40,291 nucleotides of DNA from an uncultured Roseburia sp. (GCA_947383215.1 CANDCP010000029.1:1-40291), one strand, 5' to 3'; positions 7,929-17,705 are shown, numbered from the stretch's first letter. Notes: generated by a model from the letters alone, not told the origin. Numbers and translations: made by a program.

Positions 7929-10900
7929 ATGAAAAGAAAATGGGTCAAAAAGGTGTTGTCCATTGCATTGGCGGCCTGTATGACAGTAACAGTGATTCCG
8001 TCGACCGGAATCGATGCGTTTGCGGTAGAGGCGGATGCCGAAGAAGCCGTAAAGTACATTGATTTCAATATGATTGAGCATGCCAATTATATTAATGAAG
8101 ATGTAACAAATGTTCAATTGAATTATGAGGGGACGAAAGCGACAATTACGGGAGATAATTGGAGTCCTGACTATGGAGATGGAACAAAATGGCAGATTCA
8201 GCTTAAAGAGCTAGTACCGGTTACAAAGGGTGAAAAGTATGAGGTTGCTTTTACAATTGAATCGGCGGTATCTAGGGATATATTCCTAAAAGTTGGGGAT
8301 GTGGAACAGGACAGTACGGTTTTTCTTGAGGAGACAATCTCTTTAGAGGCAGGAAAGCCTTATGAGTTTAAGAAGATGACGACTGCGGAAGTGGGAATTG
8401 AAAAATTGATGGTATTATTTGCGCTGGGATTAACTTCAACGGATGAAAATACCATTACGATTTCCGATTTTTCGTTAAAAGGAGAGAAATCGGGTTATGT
8501 CGATACAACACCGTACGTTAACTTTGATTATATTGAGCATGCCAATTATATTAATGAAGATGTAACAAATGTTCAATTGAATTATGAGGGGACGAAAGCG
8601 ACAATTACGGGAGATAATTGGAGTCCTGACTATGGAGATGGAACAAAATGGCAGATTCAGCTTAAAGAGCTAGTACCGGTTACAAAGGGTGAAAAGTATG
8701 AGGTTGCTTTTACAATTGAATCGGCGGTATCTAGGGATATATTCCTAAAAGTTGGGGATGTGGAACAGGACAGTACGGTTTTTCTTGAGGAGACAATCTC
8801 TTTAGAGGCAGGAAAGCCTTATGAGTTTAAGAAGATGACGACTGCGGAAGTGGGAATTGAAAAATTGATGGTATTATTTGCGCTGGGATTAACTTCAACG
8901 GATGAAAATACCATTACGATTTCTAACGTTTTGTTGAAAGGTGAAAAATCGGGATATGTCGTTGTCGAGAAGCCGGCGGAAGGAAAAGGTCCGGAATACG
9001 ACTTCTCCGCAACGGAGGACAACGCGAAAAATGATTATGCGGATCCTGGAAAGACAATAGACGGATACGACTTGATCTGGGCGGACGAGTTTGACGGAAA
9101 TTACGGTGATGCAAATGTAGATGCAGATACAGGTCTGAACCTTGACAACTGGGCGTGTCAGCTGGGCGACGGTACGACAGACTGCAGCAATCCTGGCTGG
9201 GGAAATAACGAGCTTCAGTGTTATACAGGCGACAAGAAGAATGTCGCAGTTAATGAGGATTTGAATGGCGACGGAAAGCCGGACGGCCTTTTGCGTATCA
9301 CCGCATCCTATGAAGAGGAAGGATATGATTACGCGGACGAGAGTTCGAAGAAATATACTTCCGCCCGTCTTCGCACAACGGAAGGTACAAATGAATTGTT
9401 TAACACGACATACGGTTATATTGAGGGACGTATGTCGCTTCCGGGGACAAAGGGCGCGTGGCCGGCATTCTGGATGCTGCCGCAGAGCACAGAGATTTAC
9501 GGCGGATGGCCGGTATCCGGAGAGATTGATATTATGGAGACATGCGGCGCTTTTGCAAACGGAAGCAACGCACAGGCATGCGGTACCTTGCACTGGGGCG
9601 GACCGGAGCATGTCTATAAGGGAAGCGGATATGTAGATTTGTCTTCGGATTACACCTATTTCCATACATACGCCGTTGATTGGGAGCCGGGTAAGATGAC
9701 TTGGTATTACGACGGCAAACCGATTAACACATTGACAAACTGGAAGAGCGCATTTTCCGGAGCGTCGGATGCCCTTTCCTTTGACGCACCGTTTGATCAG
9801 CCGTTCTATATGCTGTTAAATCTTGCGGTTGACAGCGGCCAGTTTGGCGGAAACGTAAATAAGGCGGCTTTCCAGGATGATATCAACATGTATGTGGATT
9901 ATGTACGTGTATATCAGAGACAAGAGGGATATGTGGACAGCGTAGTTCGCACGGCGTCCGACGGAATTCAGGACGACTGGGCTGATTATGCGGGACAGAA
10001 TCAGATTACGGATATTGCAGATAATATTGTAACAGATGTGCCGGACGGTAATGTAAACGGCGTAGAGACAAGCGGAGACGGTGCAGATCCGAGCAAATGG
10101 TATCTGGCTTATCAGGCGGATGCAACGGATGCAACAGCAGAGACATATAAGGATGCGGCAGGAAAGAACTGGGCGAAAGTCGGCGTGAACAGCCAGGGCG
10201 GACAGGATTATTCCGTACAGCTGATCGGACATTACAATGCGAAGGCTGGATACGTTTACAAGGTTTCCTTCGACGCATATGCGGACGGAGCGATTGTAGG
10301 AAAGACGGTTAATTGTGATTCTAAGGAGTGGAAAGGCTGGAGCACATACGGAATTCAGTCCTTTGAGCTGAAAGATACGGCGACGCCTTATTCCTTTGTA
10401 TTTGAGCAGACAGAAGATTTTGAGAATTGCCGAATTGAGTTTAATCTCGGCGCGCAGGCTTCCGGCAATGTTTACATTGGAAACGTAAAGGTTGAGATTG
10501 TAGATCCTTCTCTGATCAGCCGCGAAGAAGACCGCAAGCCTTTGGCGGACGGCAATCTGATTTACAACGGTACGTTCGATCAGGGCGATTATCATATCGG
10601 ATACTGGAGTGTGACGGAGGGAACAAAGATTTCCGTACCGCGTTATACGACAGAGAAGTTGACGGATACGGATGTATCGGTAGTGGATGTTGCGTCAAAG
10701 ACAAATTATGAAGCGATTGCGGACGGTGTGAAGTATTATGAGCGCCGTGCACAGATTACGGCGGAAGCAGGAAAAGCGGCGACAGTTTGCCAGACGGATC
10801 TGATTATGCCTGCAGACAGCTATGCGTTAGACTTTGATCTGTACAGTGAGAAAGATACGACGGTTACCGCTTCAATTTATTCCGTAAAGGTAACGGGAGA

Positions 10901-12365
10901 AGAAAAAGTATTAGACAAGCAGATTCTCACCACGTCTGCGGCTTATAAGGCAGAAAAAGGCGTAAACCATTACAGCTGGGCTTTTGACACGACAGAAAAA
11001 CTTGACAACGCAGCGCTTGTACTGAGCTTTGGAGACGGAGCAAGCGTTCAGCTTGACAATGTGGCTTTGATTGGCGCATCATTGGCAGAGAAAGTGGATC
11101 CGACGCCGATGACGCCGGAAACTACGACATGGGCATCCGATAACCAGGACGGCTCCGCGGCTGTAAGCGGCGCAAACGGATCTTACACGGCGACGGTTAC
11201 AAGCGGAAACGGAACGGCATGGTATGCGCCGCAGATTATAAGTAACGATTACTCGCTGGCAGGCGGAAAGAGCTATACGTTAAGCTTTAAGTATAAATTG
11301 GACGGAGAGTCTAACAATACGTTTGAGTATATCGTTCAGGAGAATGGCGGAAGCTGGACCGTATATGTTCCGGTAACGGAAGTTTCCTATGACAAGGCTA
11401 ACGCAGACGCGGACGGATACTGCACATACGAGACGACATTTACAGCGGGAACATCTTTGAAAAATGTTCATACAGTGTTTGGTTTCGGACACAGTGCGGC
11501 GAAAGATTGTAGCTTTGCATTTAAAGATGTAAAATTAAGCTTAGCAGGAGGCGGCTCTGAGAATCCGGGCGAGAGCGGCGGTAACGTAATGCCGGGAAGT
11601 TACAGTATCTCTTATGTACTCAACGGCGGAACGAACGCGGCTGCGAATCCGACGAGATATACGCAGGGCGAGGGAACCATAAGTCTTGCAGCTCCGACAA
11701 GAGCGGGCTATACATTCCTTGGATGGTCAGTCGGAAAAGAAGGAGCTCCATATGTGACGACTTTGTCTAAGAAGGAAGCTGGACCGGTTGTTTTATATGC
11801 AAACTGGAAGGCAGTCGCTGTTAAGGTTGCGGGAACAATCACGGTAACTTCAAAGGATATCAGCAAGACATACGGAGATAAGGCATTTAGCCTTGGTGCG
11901 AAAGGACAGGGCGCCCTTACTTATGTGAGCGGAAACGACAAGATCGTAAAGGTGGACGCGGCAGGAAATGTAACGATTACAGGAGCCGGTACTACGACAG
12001 TTACGATTAAGTCCGCCGGAGACGCAACGCACAATGCGGCGACACTGAGCGTGACGATTAAGGTTGCGCCTAAGAAAGTAGCCGGATTAAAGGTAAAATC
12101 AAAGAAGGCAAAGAAAGCGACTGTTTCCTGGAAGAAGAACGCGCAGGCGACCGGATATCAGATTCAGTACTCGACAAGTAAGAAATTCAAGAAAGCAAAG
12201 ACAGTTTGGGTTACAAAGAATAAATCTAAGAAGCCAAGCAAGACAATTTCCAAGTTGAAAGCAGGAAAGAAATACTATGTAAGAATCCGTGCATATGCAA
12301 ACAAGGCGAAAGCAGACAGAGTTTACAGCGCATGGGTAAAAAAGACAGTAAAAGTTAAGAAGTAA
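7929..12365 (+). CDS. Large secreted GH16 beta-glucanase with tandem N-terminal modules
   Basis: Extracellular endo-beta-glucanase (laminarinase/lichenase type) of 1478 aa. A signal peptide (about residues 1-32) is followed by two tandem ~153-aa carbohydrate-binding-like modules (from residues 49 and 202). The GH16 catalytic domain (about 377-668) has GEIDIMET: E532 nucleophile, D534, E537 acid/base. Three beta-sandwich modules resembling CBM4/9 follow (about 690-1207). After these come a Listeria-Bacteroides-type repeat (VLNGGT...GYTFLGWS...LYANW, about 1224-1293), an Ig-like module, and a lysine-rich Fn3-like end. The frame is open back to GTG 7794, but ATG 7929 starts the signal peptide and has AGCAGGA upstream. 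No LPxTG motif was seen, so the basic C-terminal modules may hold it on the wall. The exact glucan is unknown. Confidence 0.9.
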   Translation: MKRKWVKKVLSIALAACMTVTVIPSTGIDAFAVEADAEEAVKYIDFNMIEHANYINEDVTNVQLNYEGTKATITGDNWSPDYGDGTKWQIQLKELVPVTKGEKYEVAFTIESAVSRDIFLKVGDVEQDSTVFLEETISLEAGKPYEFKKMTTAEVGIEKLMVLFALGLTSTDENTITISDFSLKGEKSGYVDTTPYVNFDYIEHANYINEDVTNVQLNYEGTKATITGDNWSPDYGDGTKWQIQLKELVPVTKGEKYEVAFTIESAVSRDIFLKVGDVEQDSTVFLEETISLEAGKPYEFKKMTTAEVGIEKLMVLFALGLTSTDENTITISNVLLKGEKSGYVVVEKPAEGKGPEYDFSATEDNAKNDYADPGKTIDGYDLIWADEFDGNYGDANVDADTGLNLDNWACQLGDGTTDCSNPGWGNNELQCYTGDKKNVAVNEDLNGDGKPDGLLRITASYEEEGYDYADESSKKYTSARLRTTEGTNELFNTTYGYIEGRMSLPGTKGAWPAFWMLPQSTEIYGGWPVSGEIDIMETCGAFANGSNAQACGTLHWGGPEHVYKGSGYVDLSSDYTYFHTYAVDWEPGKMTWYYDGKPINTLTNWKSAFSGASDALSFDAPFDQPFYMLLNLAVDSGQFGGNVNKAAFQDDINMYVDYVRVYQRQEGYVDSVVRTASDGIQDDWADYAGQNQITDIADNIVTDVPDGNVNGVETSGDGADPSKWYLAYQADATDATAETYKDAAGKNWAKVGVNSQGGQDYSVQLIGHYNAKAGYVYKVSFDAYADGAIVGKTVNCDSKEWKGWSTYGIQSFELKDTATPYSFVFEQTEDFENCRIEFNLGAQASGNVYIGNVKVEIVDPSLISREEDRKPLADGNLIYNGTFDQGDYHIGYWSVTEGTKISVPRYTTEKLTDTDVSVVDVASKTNYEAIADGVKYYERRAQITAEAGKAATVCQTDLIMPADSYALDFDLYSEKDTTVTASIYSVKVTGEEKVLDKQILTTSAAYKAEKGVNHYSWAFDTTEKLDNAALVLSFGDGASVQLDNVALIGASLAEKVDPTPMTPETTTWASDNQDGSAAVSGANGSYTATVTSGNGTAWYAPQIISNDYSLAGGKSYTLSFKYKLDGESNNTFEYIVQENGGSWTVYVPVTEVSYDKANADADGYCTYETTFTAGTSLKNVHTVFGFGHSAAKDCSFAFKDVKLSLAGGGSENPGESGGNVMPGSYSISYVLNGGTNAAANPTRYTQGEGTISLAAPTRAGYTFLGWSVGKEGAPYVTTLSKKEAGPVVLYANWKAVAVKVAGTITVTSKDISKTYGDKAFSLGAKGQGALTYVSGNDKIVKVDAAGNVTITGAGTTTVTIKSAGDATHNAATLSVTIKVAPKKVAGLKVKSKKAKKATVSWKKNAQATGYQIQYSTSKKFKKAKTVWVTKNKSKKPSKTISKLKAGKKYYVRIRAYANKAKADRVYSAWVKKTVKVKK
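8073..8923 (+). repeat. Perfect 392-bp direct repeat inside the GH16 gene
   Basis: Positions 8073-8464 and 8532-8923 are identical at every base I compared. They are offset by 459 bp, which is 153 codons, so the frame is kept and a whole module is duplicated. Sequence on both sides of the identical block diverges at once. Confidence 0.95.
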
Positions 12366-12379
12366 ATTTATACGGAAAG

Positions 12380-12412
12380 AGGGCTGCCGCAGATGCGGCA
12401 GTCCTTTTTTTC
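12380..12412 (+). terminator. Intrinsic terminator after the first GH16 gene
   Basis: GGCTGCCGCA (12382-12391) pairs with TGCGGCAGTC (12394-12403; one G-U pair) and is followed by CTTTTTTT. It lies between convergent genes. Confidence 0.88.
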
Positions 12413-12427
12413 TGTCATACAAAAAAC

Positions 12428-13708
12428 TTATTCCTTTTCGGATAATTGTATTACAAAAGTGCTTCCTCCTCCTTTCGTATCCGTTATCTCTAATTTTCCG
12501 TGGTGGGCGTCGACAATTTCCTTTGCAATGCTTAGGCCGAGGCCAAAATGCTCTTTTGTGGAGCGGGAGTCTTCGCCGCGGTAGAAACGGTCGAAAATAT
12601 ATGCTTTTTTATCGTCGGGAATCCCCGGACCGTTATCGGAGACCATAATGTAAAAGTATGGCGTATCATAGTTTAGAGACAGGAGAATCAATGCGTTTGG
12701 CCCCGCGTAAGAAATTGCGTTGGAGATCAGAATTCCAAGAAGCTGTGTGATCCGTGAGGGGTCACAGCTGCAAAGCGGGATGACGCTTTCCGGCAGTTCG
12801 ACATTTATGCGAATATTTTTATCCGCCGCGAGAGGAAGAAACGCTTCGTAGATATCTAAAAGGAGCGTATCTAATTCAGTAGGTTTCATGCAGAAAGACC
12901 AGGTGTGGTTGTCGGCGCCCGCCAGGGTCAGCATATCGTTGACGAGAACGGACATTCGCTGTCCTTCCTTCTCTACTGTGTGATAAAAATTATCCTTTTC
13001 CACAGAGGCGGCATTTTTTGCGGCTGAGATGGAGGAGAGTATAACGGAAAGCGGGGTTCGCAGCTCATGCGAGACGGCGGAGATAAATTCGTTTTGCTTT
13101 TTCTGAGCGGTTCGTATCGGTTTTAGCACTTTTTCCGTATAATAGCGGGAAAATATAAGCAGCAGCAAAAGGCCGCAGAAGTCGATTATCACGAAAGAAA
13201 AGCGCTGCGTTCGAAGTAATGCATTCAGTTCTTTTGTGGAACAGACGATAACGGCGAAGACGCTTCCGCTGTGCAGGCGCGCAGTGCAGGTATAATATCG
13301 CATGCCGTCGGAGGCGTCATAAATTGTTTCCGCATGCGGGGAAACATATTCGGAGGAAGATTGCCAAAACGTGTTTGCAAGAAAATCCTGCTCTAAAATT
13401 TCTTTGGCGAGAGCTTGTTCCTTTTCCGAGAGAATATTTTGCGTATAGTTGAGAGGAGCCCCGCTGTCATAAAACGCAATGATATACTGTTTGTTAAAGG
13501 AAATTTTTGAGAGCCATTCATGCGAAATGACATGAGTTTGTTCCAGGTTTGAGATCATAGTAATCACATCCGCCTGAAAAGATAAAAAATGGTTGCTTTT
13601 TAACGCTTTTTCGGACATATACAGGTAACAAAGCGACATAACAATCAGGATCAATCCCGCAATTCCGGTGAAAAGAAGCGTGAGCTGCTTATGGATTTTT
13701 CTGTACAT
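12428..13708 (-). CDS. Sensor histidine kinase
   Basis: Membrane sensor of a two-component system, 426 aa. Two membrane segments (about residues 11-31 and 170-187) bracket a ~140-residue extracytoplasmic sensing domain that I do not recognise. The kinase core follows: the H-box SHELRTPL with phospho-acceptor His214, then N-box (NAISYA), G1 (DNGPGIP), F-box (FDRFYRG) and G2 (GLGLSIA). The start ATG has a consensus GGAGG and overlaps the end of the response-regulator gene by 20 bp, so the two are translationally coupled. The pair diverges from the ABC-transporter operon, which makes those genes, or the GH16 genes, likely targets. The signal is unknown. Confidence 0.93.
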   Translation of the reverse strand: MYRKIHKQLTLLFTGIAGLILIVMSLCYLYMSEKALKSNHFLSFQADVITMISNLEQTHVISHEWLSKISFNKQYIIAFYDSGAPLNYTQNILSEKEQALAKEILEQDFLANTFWQSSSEYVSPHAETIYDASDGMRYYTCTARLHSGSVFAVIVCSTKELNALLRTQRFSFVIIDFCGLLLLLIFSRYYTEKVLKPIRTAQKKQNEFISAVSHELRTPLSVILSSISAAKNAASVEKDNFYHTVEKEGQRMSVLVNDMLTLAGADNHTWSFCMKPTELDTLLLDIYEAFLPLAADKNIRINVELPESVIPLCSCDPSRITQLLGILISNAISYAGPNALILLSLNYDTPYFYIMVSDNGPGIPDDKKAYIFDRFYRGEDSRSTKEHFGLGLSIAKEIVDAHHGKLEITDTKGGGSTFVIQLSEKE

Positions 13709-14381
13709 TTATATCCTCCAGTCGATAGCCGACCCCCCGGATTGTCTGTATCCGCGCAAGGGTGGAAACGTTTTTTAAGCGTCTTCGGATAAAATGAATA
13801 TAATTATCAAGGTTACCGTCTTCCACTTCCGTATCGATTCCCCATATTTTTGTCAAAATTGTATTTCTTGGGAGCGTCTGTCCGGGATTGTTTAGAAAAA
13901 ATTCCAGAAGAGCGCCTTCTTTTTTTGATAGGGTAAAGCTTCCAAGCGGGCCGCTTAAGCGGTTATTCTCCGGAAAATATCGAAGATCCAGGAAGGACAG
14001 ACAGTTATGCTCCTGCCAGCCCCTGGGACGCCTTGCGATACTGCGGATTCTTGCGAGGAGTTCTGTGGTGGCGAACGGTTTGACGAGGTAGTCGTCCGCT
14101 CCGGCGTCCAGCCCCGTAATTTTGTCATTCACCTCTCCGAGGGCAGTCAGGACAATTACAGGCGTTTCGTTTCCGGCGTCCCGAAGTTTTTTTAGAATTG
14201 TGACGCCGTCCATATGCGGCAGCATTCGGTCTAATAAAATCAGGTCGTAGATGTTTTGATCGATATAAAAAAGCGCATCCGCTCCGTCCATGCAGCGGTC
14301 GACGAAAAATCCGGCCGTCTCCAATTGTTTTGACAGGGAAACGCTCAGTCCCTCGTCGTCTTCTATCAATAAAATACGCAT
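13689..14381 (-). CDS. OmpR/PhoB-family response regulator
   Basis: DNA-binding regulator of 230 aa paired with the overlapping kinase gene. The receiver domain shows the acidic pocket (IEDDEG), phospho-acceptor Asp51 in LLLDRMLPHMDG, and the conserved Thr and Lys (VLTALG, DDYLVKPF). The C-terminal winged helix (about residues 125-225) ends in the typical RTIRGVGYRLE. The reading frame extends to 14429, but ATG 14381 matches the family start (MRILLIEDD) and has AAAGGA upstream. It is the first gene of the minus-strand pair and faces the binding-protein operon across 167 bp of AT-rich DNA. Confidence 0.95.
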   Translation of the reverse strand: MRILLIEDDEGLSVSLSKQLETAGFFVDRCMDGADALFYIDQNIYDLILLDRMLPHMDGVTILKKLRDAGNETPVIVLTALGEVNDKITGLDAGADDYLVKPFATTELLARIRSIARRPRGWQEHNCLSFLDLRYFPENNRLSGPLGSFTLSKKEGALLEFFLNNPGQTLPRNTILTKIWGIDTEVEDGNLDNYIHFIRRRLKNVSTLARIQTIRGVGYRLEDINVQKNP

Positions 14382-14460
14382 AAAAAATCCTTTCTTTTTT
14401 GTTTTATTTATTAAAACATATTTTATCATGTAAATCTTTAATTAAACTCTAATTTTTCAA

Positions 14461-14491
14461 TAAAGGTTTTTTTAGAGAAAATTTAAAGGTT
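14461..14491. promoter_or_regulatory. Candidate response-regulator direct repeats
   Basis: TAAAGGTT occurs at 14461-14468 and again at 14484-14491, a 23-bp period (about two helical turns). They lie in the divergent region between the regulator and transporter genes. OmpR-type regulators bind direct repeats, so these are candidate sites; no binding is shown. Confidence 0.35.
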
Positions 14492-14548
14492 CGTGTGTTA
14501 CCCTGCTTTTAGGGTGAGATATGAATAGAGCTTACAGGAGGATTTTGG

Positions 14549-16876
14549 ATGAGAAAACAAACAAAAATATTTAAAAAGAGAATCGGGGCGTTCATTGTGA
14601 TGGTGTTGCTGTCCTTTTCCATGGCCGGCTGCGCAGCCGGGAACGGAAATTTTGAGGGGGAGCAAAAAGAAGGACAGTCAGGCGGCGAAGGCAGCTCAGA
14701 AGGTCCGAAAGGCGACGGGGCGATGGGACGTTATATGGAGGAAGAATTTGAACTTCCAAAAGAGCTTGTTCAGATTTCGGATATCAGAAGGCTTGAAGAT
14801 AAGAGCCTGGCGATCCTCGATATGGAAGGCGGAGCATGTTTCGTGTCAGTCGACGAGGGGGCGAGCTGGGAGAGTAAGCCGGTGGCGGTGCTTTCCGGTT
14901 TGATGAACGAAGGAGGGGAAAAAGAGTATCTGGCAGGTACGCTGACAGACGACGGCGGAATCTTTTTTGGATACAATGACTGGGGCGCCTTATCGGCGGG
15001 AGAGGAGGGAGCTTCCACATATCCGACGCACTATTACTATGTGGACAGGGAGGGAAACGCCAAGGAAATTGCTTTGTCAATTGATAACGGGCATTCCTTT
15101 CTTTCGGAGGCCGTATATACGAAAGACCGCTCTTTTTATGGAATGGATAATTCAGGAAAAATTTACAGCGTCGATTTAGAAAATCAGAAAGTGGAATATC
15201 TGTTTACGCCGGAAAACGCCATGTCAATTTCAATGCATGTCTGGGAAAATAAACTGGTGGTTCTCGATGAGAAAAAAGCGTATTTCTATGAAAAAGGAGA
15301 CCGTGAAGCCGACAGCTCGGATGCGGTGTTAAATGAACAGCTCGAAAAGGCGCTAAAAGCGGGGGGAGCGGCCGCGGTTGCGGGGAAAGACGAAAAACTT
15401 TATCTCGCGTGCGCCGAGGGACTGTATTCCCATGTGGAGGGCGGCAGCGTTATGGAGCGGCTCGCGGACGGCGGTCTTCTGGCGCTTTCAGAGCCGTCAA
15501 AACAGGTCGGGAAATTACTGGCCAATGGGGATGGCAGTTTTCTTATTTCCTATAAAGACGGAAGTCTTTGTTCCTATACTTATGACGCGGACGTACCGGC
15601 AGTGCCGACGGAGCAGTTGAATGTATACAGTCTGTCAGATAATGGGACAGTCCGGCAGACAATCGGCAAATTTCGTAAAAAAAATCCTAACGTTTATGTG
15701 AAATTAGAGATCGGAATAAGCGGCGAGGACGGCGTGACGACGAATGATGCGATAAAAAATCTGAATACGAGGCTTTTAGCCGGCGAAGGGCCGGATATTT
15801 TGATTCTGGACGGGATGCCGATGGATTCATATGTGGAAAAGGGAATTCTTGCGGATATCAGCGGTCTGCTTGATGAAATTATGGGCGGATCGGAGTATTT
15901 TGAAAATATCGTAAGGGCGTACAAGACGGATAACGGGACATTTGCCGTTCCATTGCGCTTTTTTGTTCCAGCGCTGGTCGGAAAAGGAGAAAAGCTTGCG
16001 GCAGTTACCGATCTGAAATCTCTGGCTGACGCGGTGGAGGCGGTGAGAGCGGAGGATAAAAAGCCAAGATCGGTGCTTGGAACGTTTACGGCGGAAGAGC
16101 TGTTAGACATTCTGTCGGTTTCCTGCGGAAACGCGTGGCAGAAAGAAGAAGGGGGCCTTGATGAGAGCGCATTGCTGGAATTTTTTGCGCAGGCAAAACG
16201 AATCTACGAGGCAGATCAGGAGAATCTGACGAATGAGGACAGGGACGCCCACAACCGCGCGATGGCGATGGGAGCGAAGCATTTGCTGTCCATGGAAGCG
16301 CAGACCTTTAATATACAGTCGCGATATCAGATTTTTGCGATGGCGAACCTCGGAGGAAAAGAGGATTATCCGCATACGATTGCATCTCTGGTCAATATAG
16401 AGGACGGAATTTTGAAAAAGGCGGCGGGACAGGCGGACAATGTTTTCCTGCCGTCGGGAGTAGCGGGAATCTGCGAGGGGAGCAACAGCCGGGAGCTTGC
16501 GGAAGAGTTCTTTAAGGAAATGCTTTCAGAGGAAGTACAGGTTTATGATTCGCAGGATGGGTTTCCGGTGAATAAAACATCCTTTGCGGAATGGACAAAA
16601 CAGCCTGAAAATGCGGATACATCATCTCTGGCGATTGTGGGGGGCGGAGAAACGGACGGGGAGGTGTATTCCGTGGATTATTCGATCTGGCCGGATGAGG
16701 GACAATGGCAGAATTTGCAGGATATCATTTCAGAGCTTGAAAAACCGTGCCTGATGGATGAGGTGATTTTGGAAAGCGTAAAAGAGATCGGCGCGGATAT
16801 TTTGACAGGAGAGAAGAAGTTAGAGGACGGTGTGAATGAAATTAAACAGAAAATCGAGATATATATCAAAGAGTAA
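14549..16876 (+). CDS. Lipoprotein solute-binding protein with N-terminal propeller-like domain
   Basis: Extracellular binding component of a sugar-type ABC importer, 775 aa, about twice the usual ~430. The signal peptide ends in lipobox MAGC, giving lipid anchor Cys28. Residues ~50-345 form a run of short beta-rich repeats (phrases such as GASWES, DREGNAKEI, NSGKIYSVD) that resembles a beta-propeller. The classical binding-protein fold starts near residue 353 (LNVYSLSDN) with the GEGPDILILDG segment. ATG 14549 follows CAGGAGG. The next gene starts inside its 3' end (41-bp overlap). The ligand is unknown; the neighbouring beta-glucanases suggest gluco-oligosaccharides, which is inference only. 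Confidence 0.88.
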   Translation: MRKQTKIFKKRIGAFIVMVLLSFSMAGCAAGNGNFEGEQKEGQSGGEGSSEGPKGDGAMGRYMEEEFELPKELVQISDIRRLEDKSLAILDMEGGACFVSVDEGASWESKPVAVLSGLMNEGGEKEYLAGTLTDDGGIFFGYNDWGALSAGEEGASTYPTHYYYVDREGNAKEIALSIDNGHSFLSEAVYTKDRSFYGMDNSGKIYSVDLENQKVEYLFTPENAMSISMHVWENKLVVLDEKKAYFYEKGDREADSSDAVLNEQLEKALKAGGAAAVAGKDEKLYLACAEGLYSHVEGGSVMERLADGGLLALSEPSKQVGKLLANGDGSFLISYKDGSLCSYTYDADVPAVPTEQLNVYSLSDNGTVRQTIGKFRKKNPNVYVKLEIGISGEDGVTTNDAIKNLNTRLLAGEGPDILILDGMPMDSYVEKGILADISGLLDEIMGGSEYFENIVRAYKTDNGTFAVPLRFFVPALVGKGEKLAAVTDLKSLADAVEAVRAEDKKPRSVLGTFTAEELLDILSVSCGNAWQKEEGGLDESALLEFFAQAKRIYEADQENLTNEDRDAHNRAMAMGAKHLLSMEAQTFNIQSRYQIFAMANLGGKEDYPHTIASLVNIEDGILKKAAGQADNVFLPSGVAGICEGSNSRELAEEFFKEMLSEEVQVYDSQDGFPVNKTSFAEWTKQPENADTSSLAIVGGGETDGEVYSVDYSIWPDEGQWQNLQDIISELEKPCLMDEVILESVKEIGADILTGEKKLEDGVNEIKQKIEIYIKE

Positions 16877-17705
16877 AAAATTCGGTTATCTGCCGTTTTT
16901 ACTGCCAAGCTTTGCGGGGGTGCTTGCATTTGTGATAGCGCCCTTTTGCAGGGTGATTCTTTACTCCGTGAAAACGACCGCCACAGACGAGTTTTGCGGG
17001 TTGGAGAATTATCGGACTGTGTTTTTAAACGAAGCGTTTTTGCTGGCGGCAAAGAATACGGCGAAGTTTGACGCGGTATGCCTGCCGTTGCTAATTGGCC
17101 TTTCTCTGCTGCTTGCGGTTTGGCTCTCGAAGAGCAGGCTGATACAGAAAATAAAATCGGCGTGGCTGTTTCCGCTTGCCGTTCCCTCCGCCACGCTTGT
17201 GCTGGTGTGGAAAATGCTGTTTGAGAAAAACGGGATTATAAACGCGGGGTTATTAAAAATCGGAATGGAAGGCCCCGACTGGATGGGAGGGAGTCTGTCC
17301 TTTTATGTTCTTGTGATCAGCTATATATGGAAAAATTTGGGATATACGGTTTTGCTGTGGCTTTCGGGAATTTTATCGGTGCCGGAAAATATAATCGAGG
17401 CTGCAAAGGTCGACGGGGCGAACGAGAGAAAGAGCTTCCTTTACATCATACTCCCGAACCTGAAGTCCGTGTTTTATATGATAACCGTGCTTTCCTTCTT
17501 AAATTCCTTTCAGGTATTTCGGGAAGCGTATCTTGTGGCAGGCGCCTATCCGCAGGAGAGCATGTATCTGCTGCAGCATTTGTTTAATAACTGGTTTACA
17601 AATCTCTCCATAGATAAAATGTCTGCGGCCGCGGTAATACTTGCCGTTATCTTTTCGGCAATCGTTTTTCTGCTGCAAAAACTTTGGGATGAGGGGGGAA
17701 AGTAA
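16836..17705 (+). CDS. Sugar ABC transporter permease, MalF/UgpA type
   Basis: Inner subunit of a carbohydrate ABC importer, 289 aa with about six membrane segments. It carries the EAA loop EAAKVDGA followed by F..I.LPNL, which contacts the ATPase in this family. It starts 41 bp inside the binding-protein gene and its stop overlaps the start of the second permease by one base, so translation is coupled. No ATPase gene lies in the operon. Firmicute systems of this type often share one MsmX/UgpC-like ATPase encoded elsewhere. Confidence 0.93.
   Translation: MKLNRKSRYISKSKKFGYLPFLLPSFAGVLAFVIAPFCRVILYSVKTTATDEFCGLENYRTVFLNEAFLLAAKNTAKFDAVCLPLLIGLSLLLAVWLSKSRLIQKIKSAWLFPLAVPSATLVLVWKMLFEKNGIINAGLLKIGMEGPDWMGGSLSFYVLVISYIWKNLGYTVLLWLSGILSVPENIIEAAKVDGANERKSFLYIILPNLKSVFYMITVLSFLNSFQVFREAYLVAGAYPQESMYLLQHLFNNWFTNLSIDKMSAAAVILAVIFSAIVFLLQKLWDEGGK

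Noticed and set aside
8895-10595. Long minus-strand open frames of 256 and 259 codons opposite the first GH16 gene
   Set aside because: They lie wholly opposite a well-supported secreted enzyme, lack ribosome sites, and have the unlikely Cys/Arg/Ile-rich composition of antisense frames. Similar shadows occur opposite the second GH16 gene (24828-25436).
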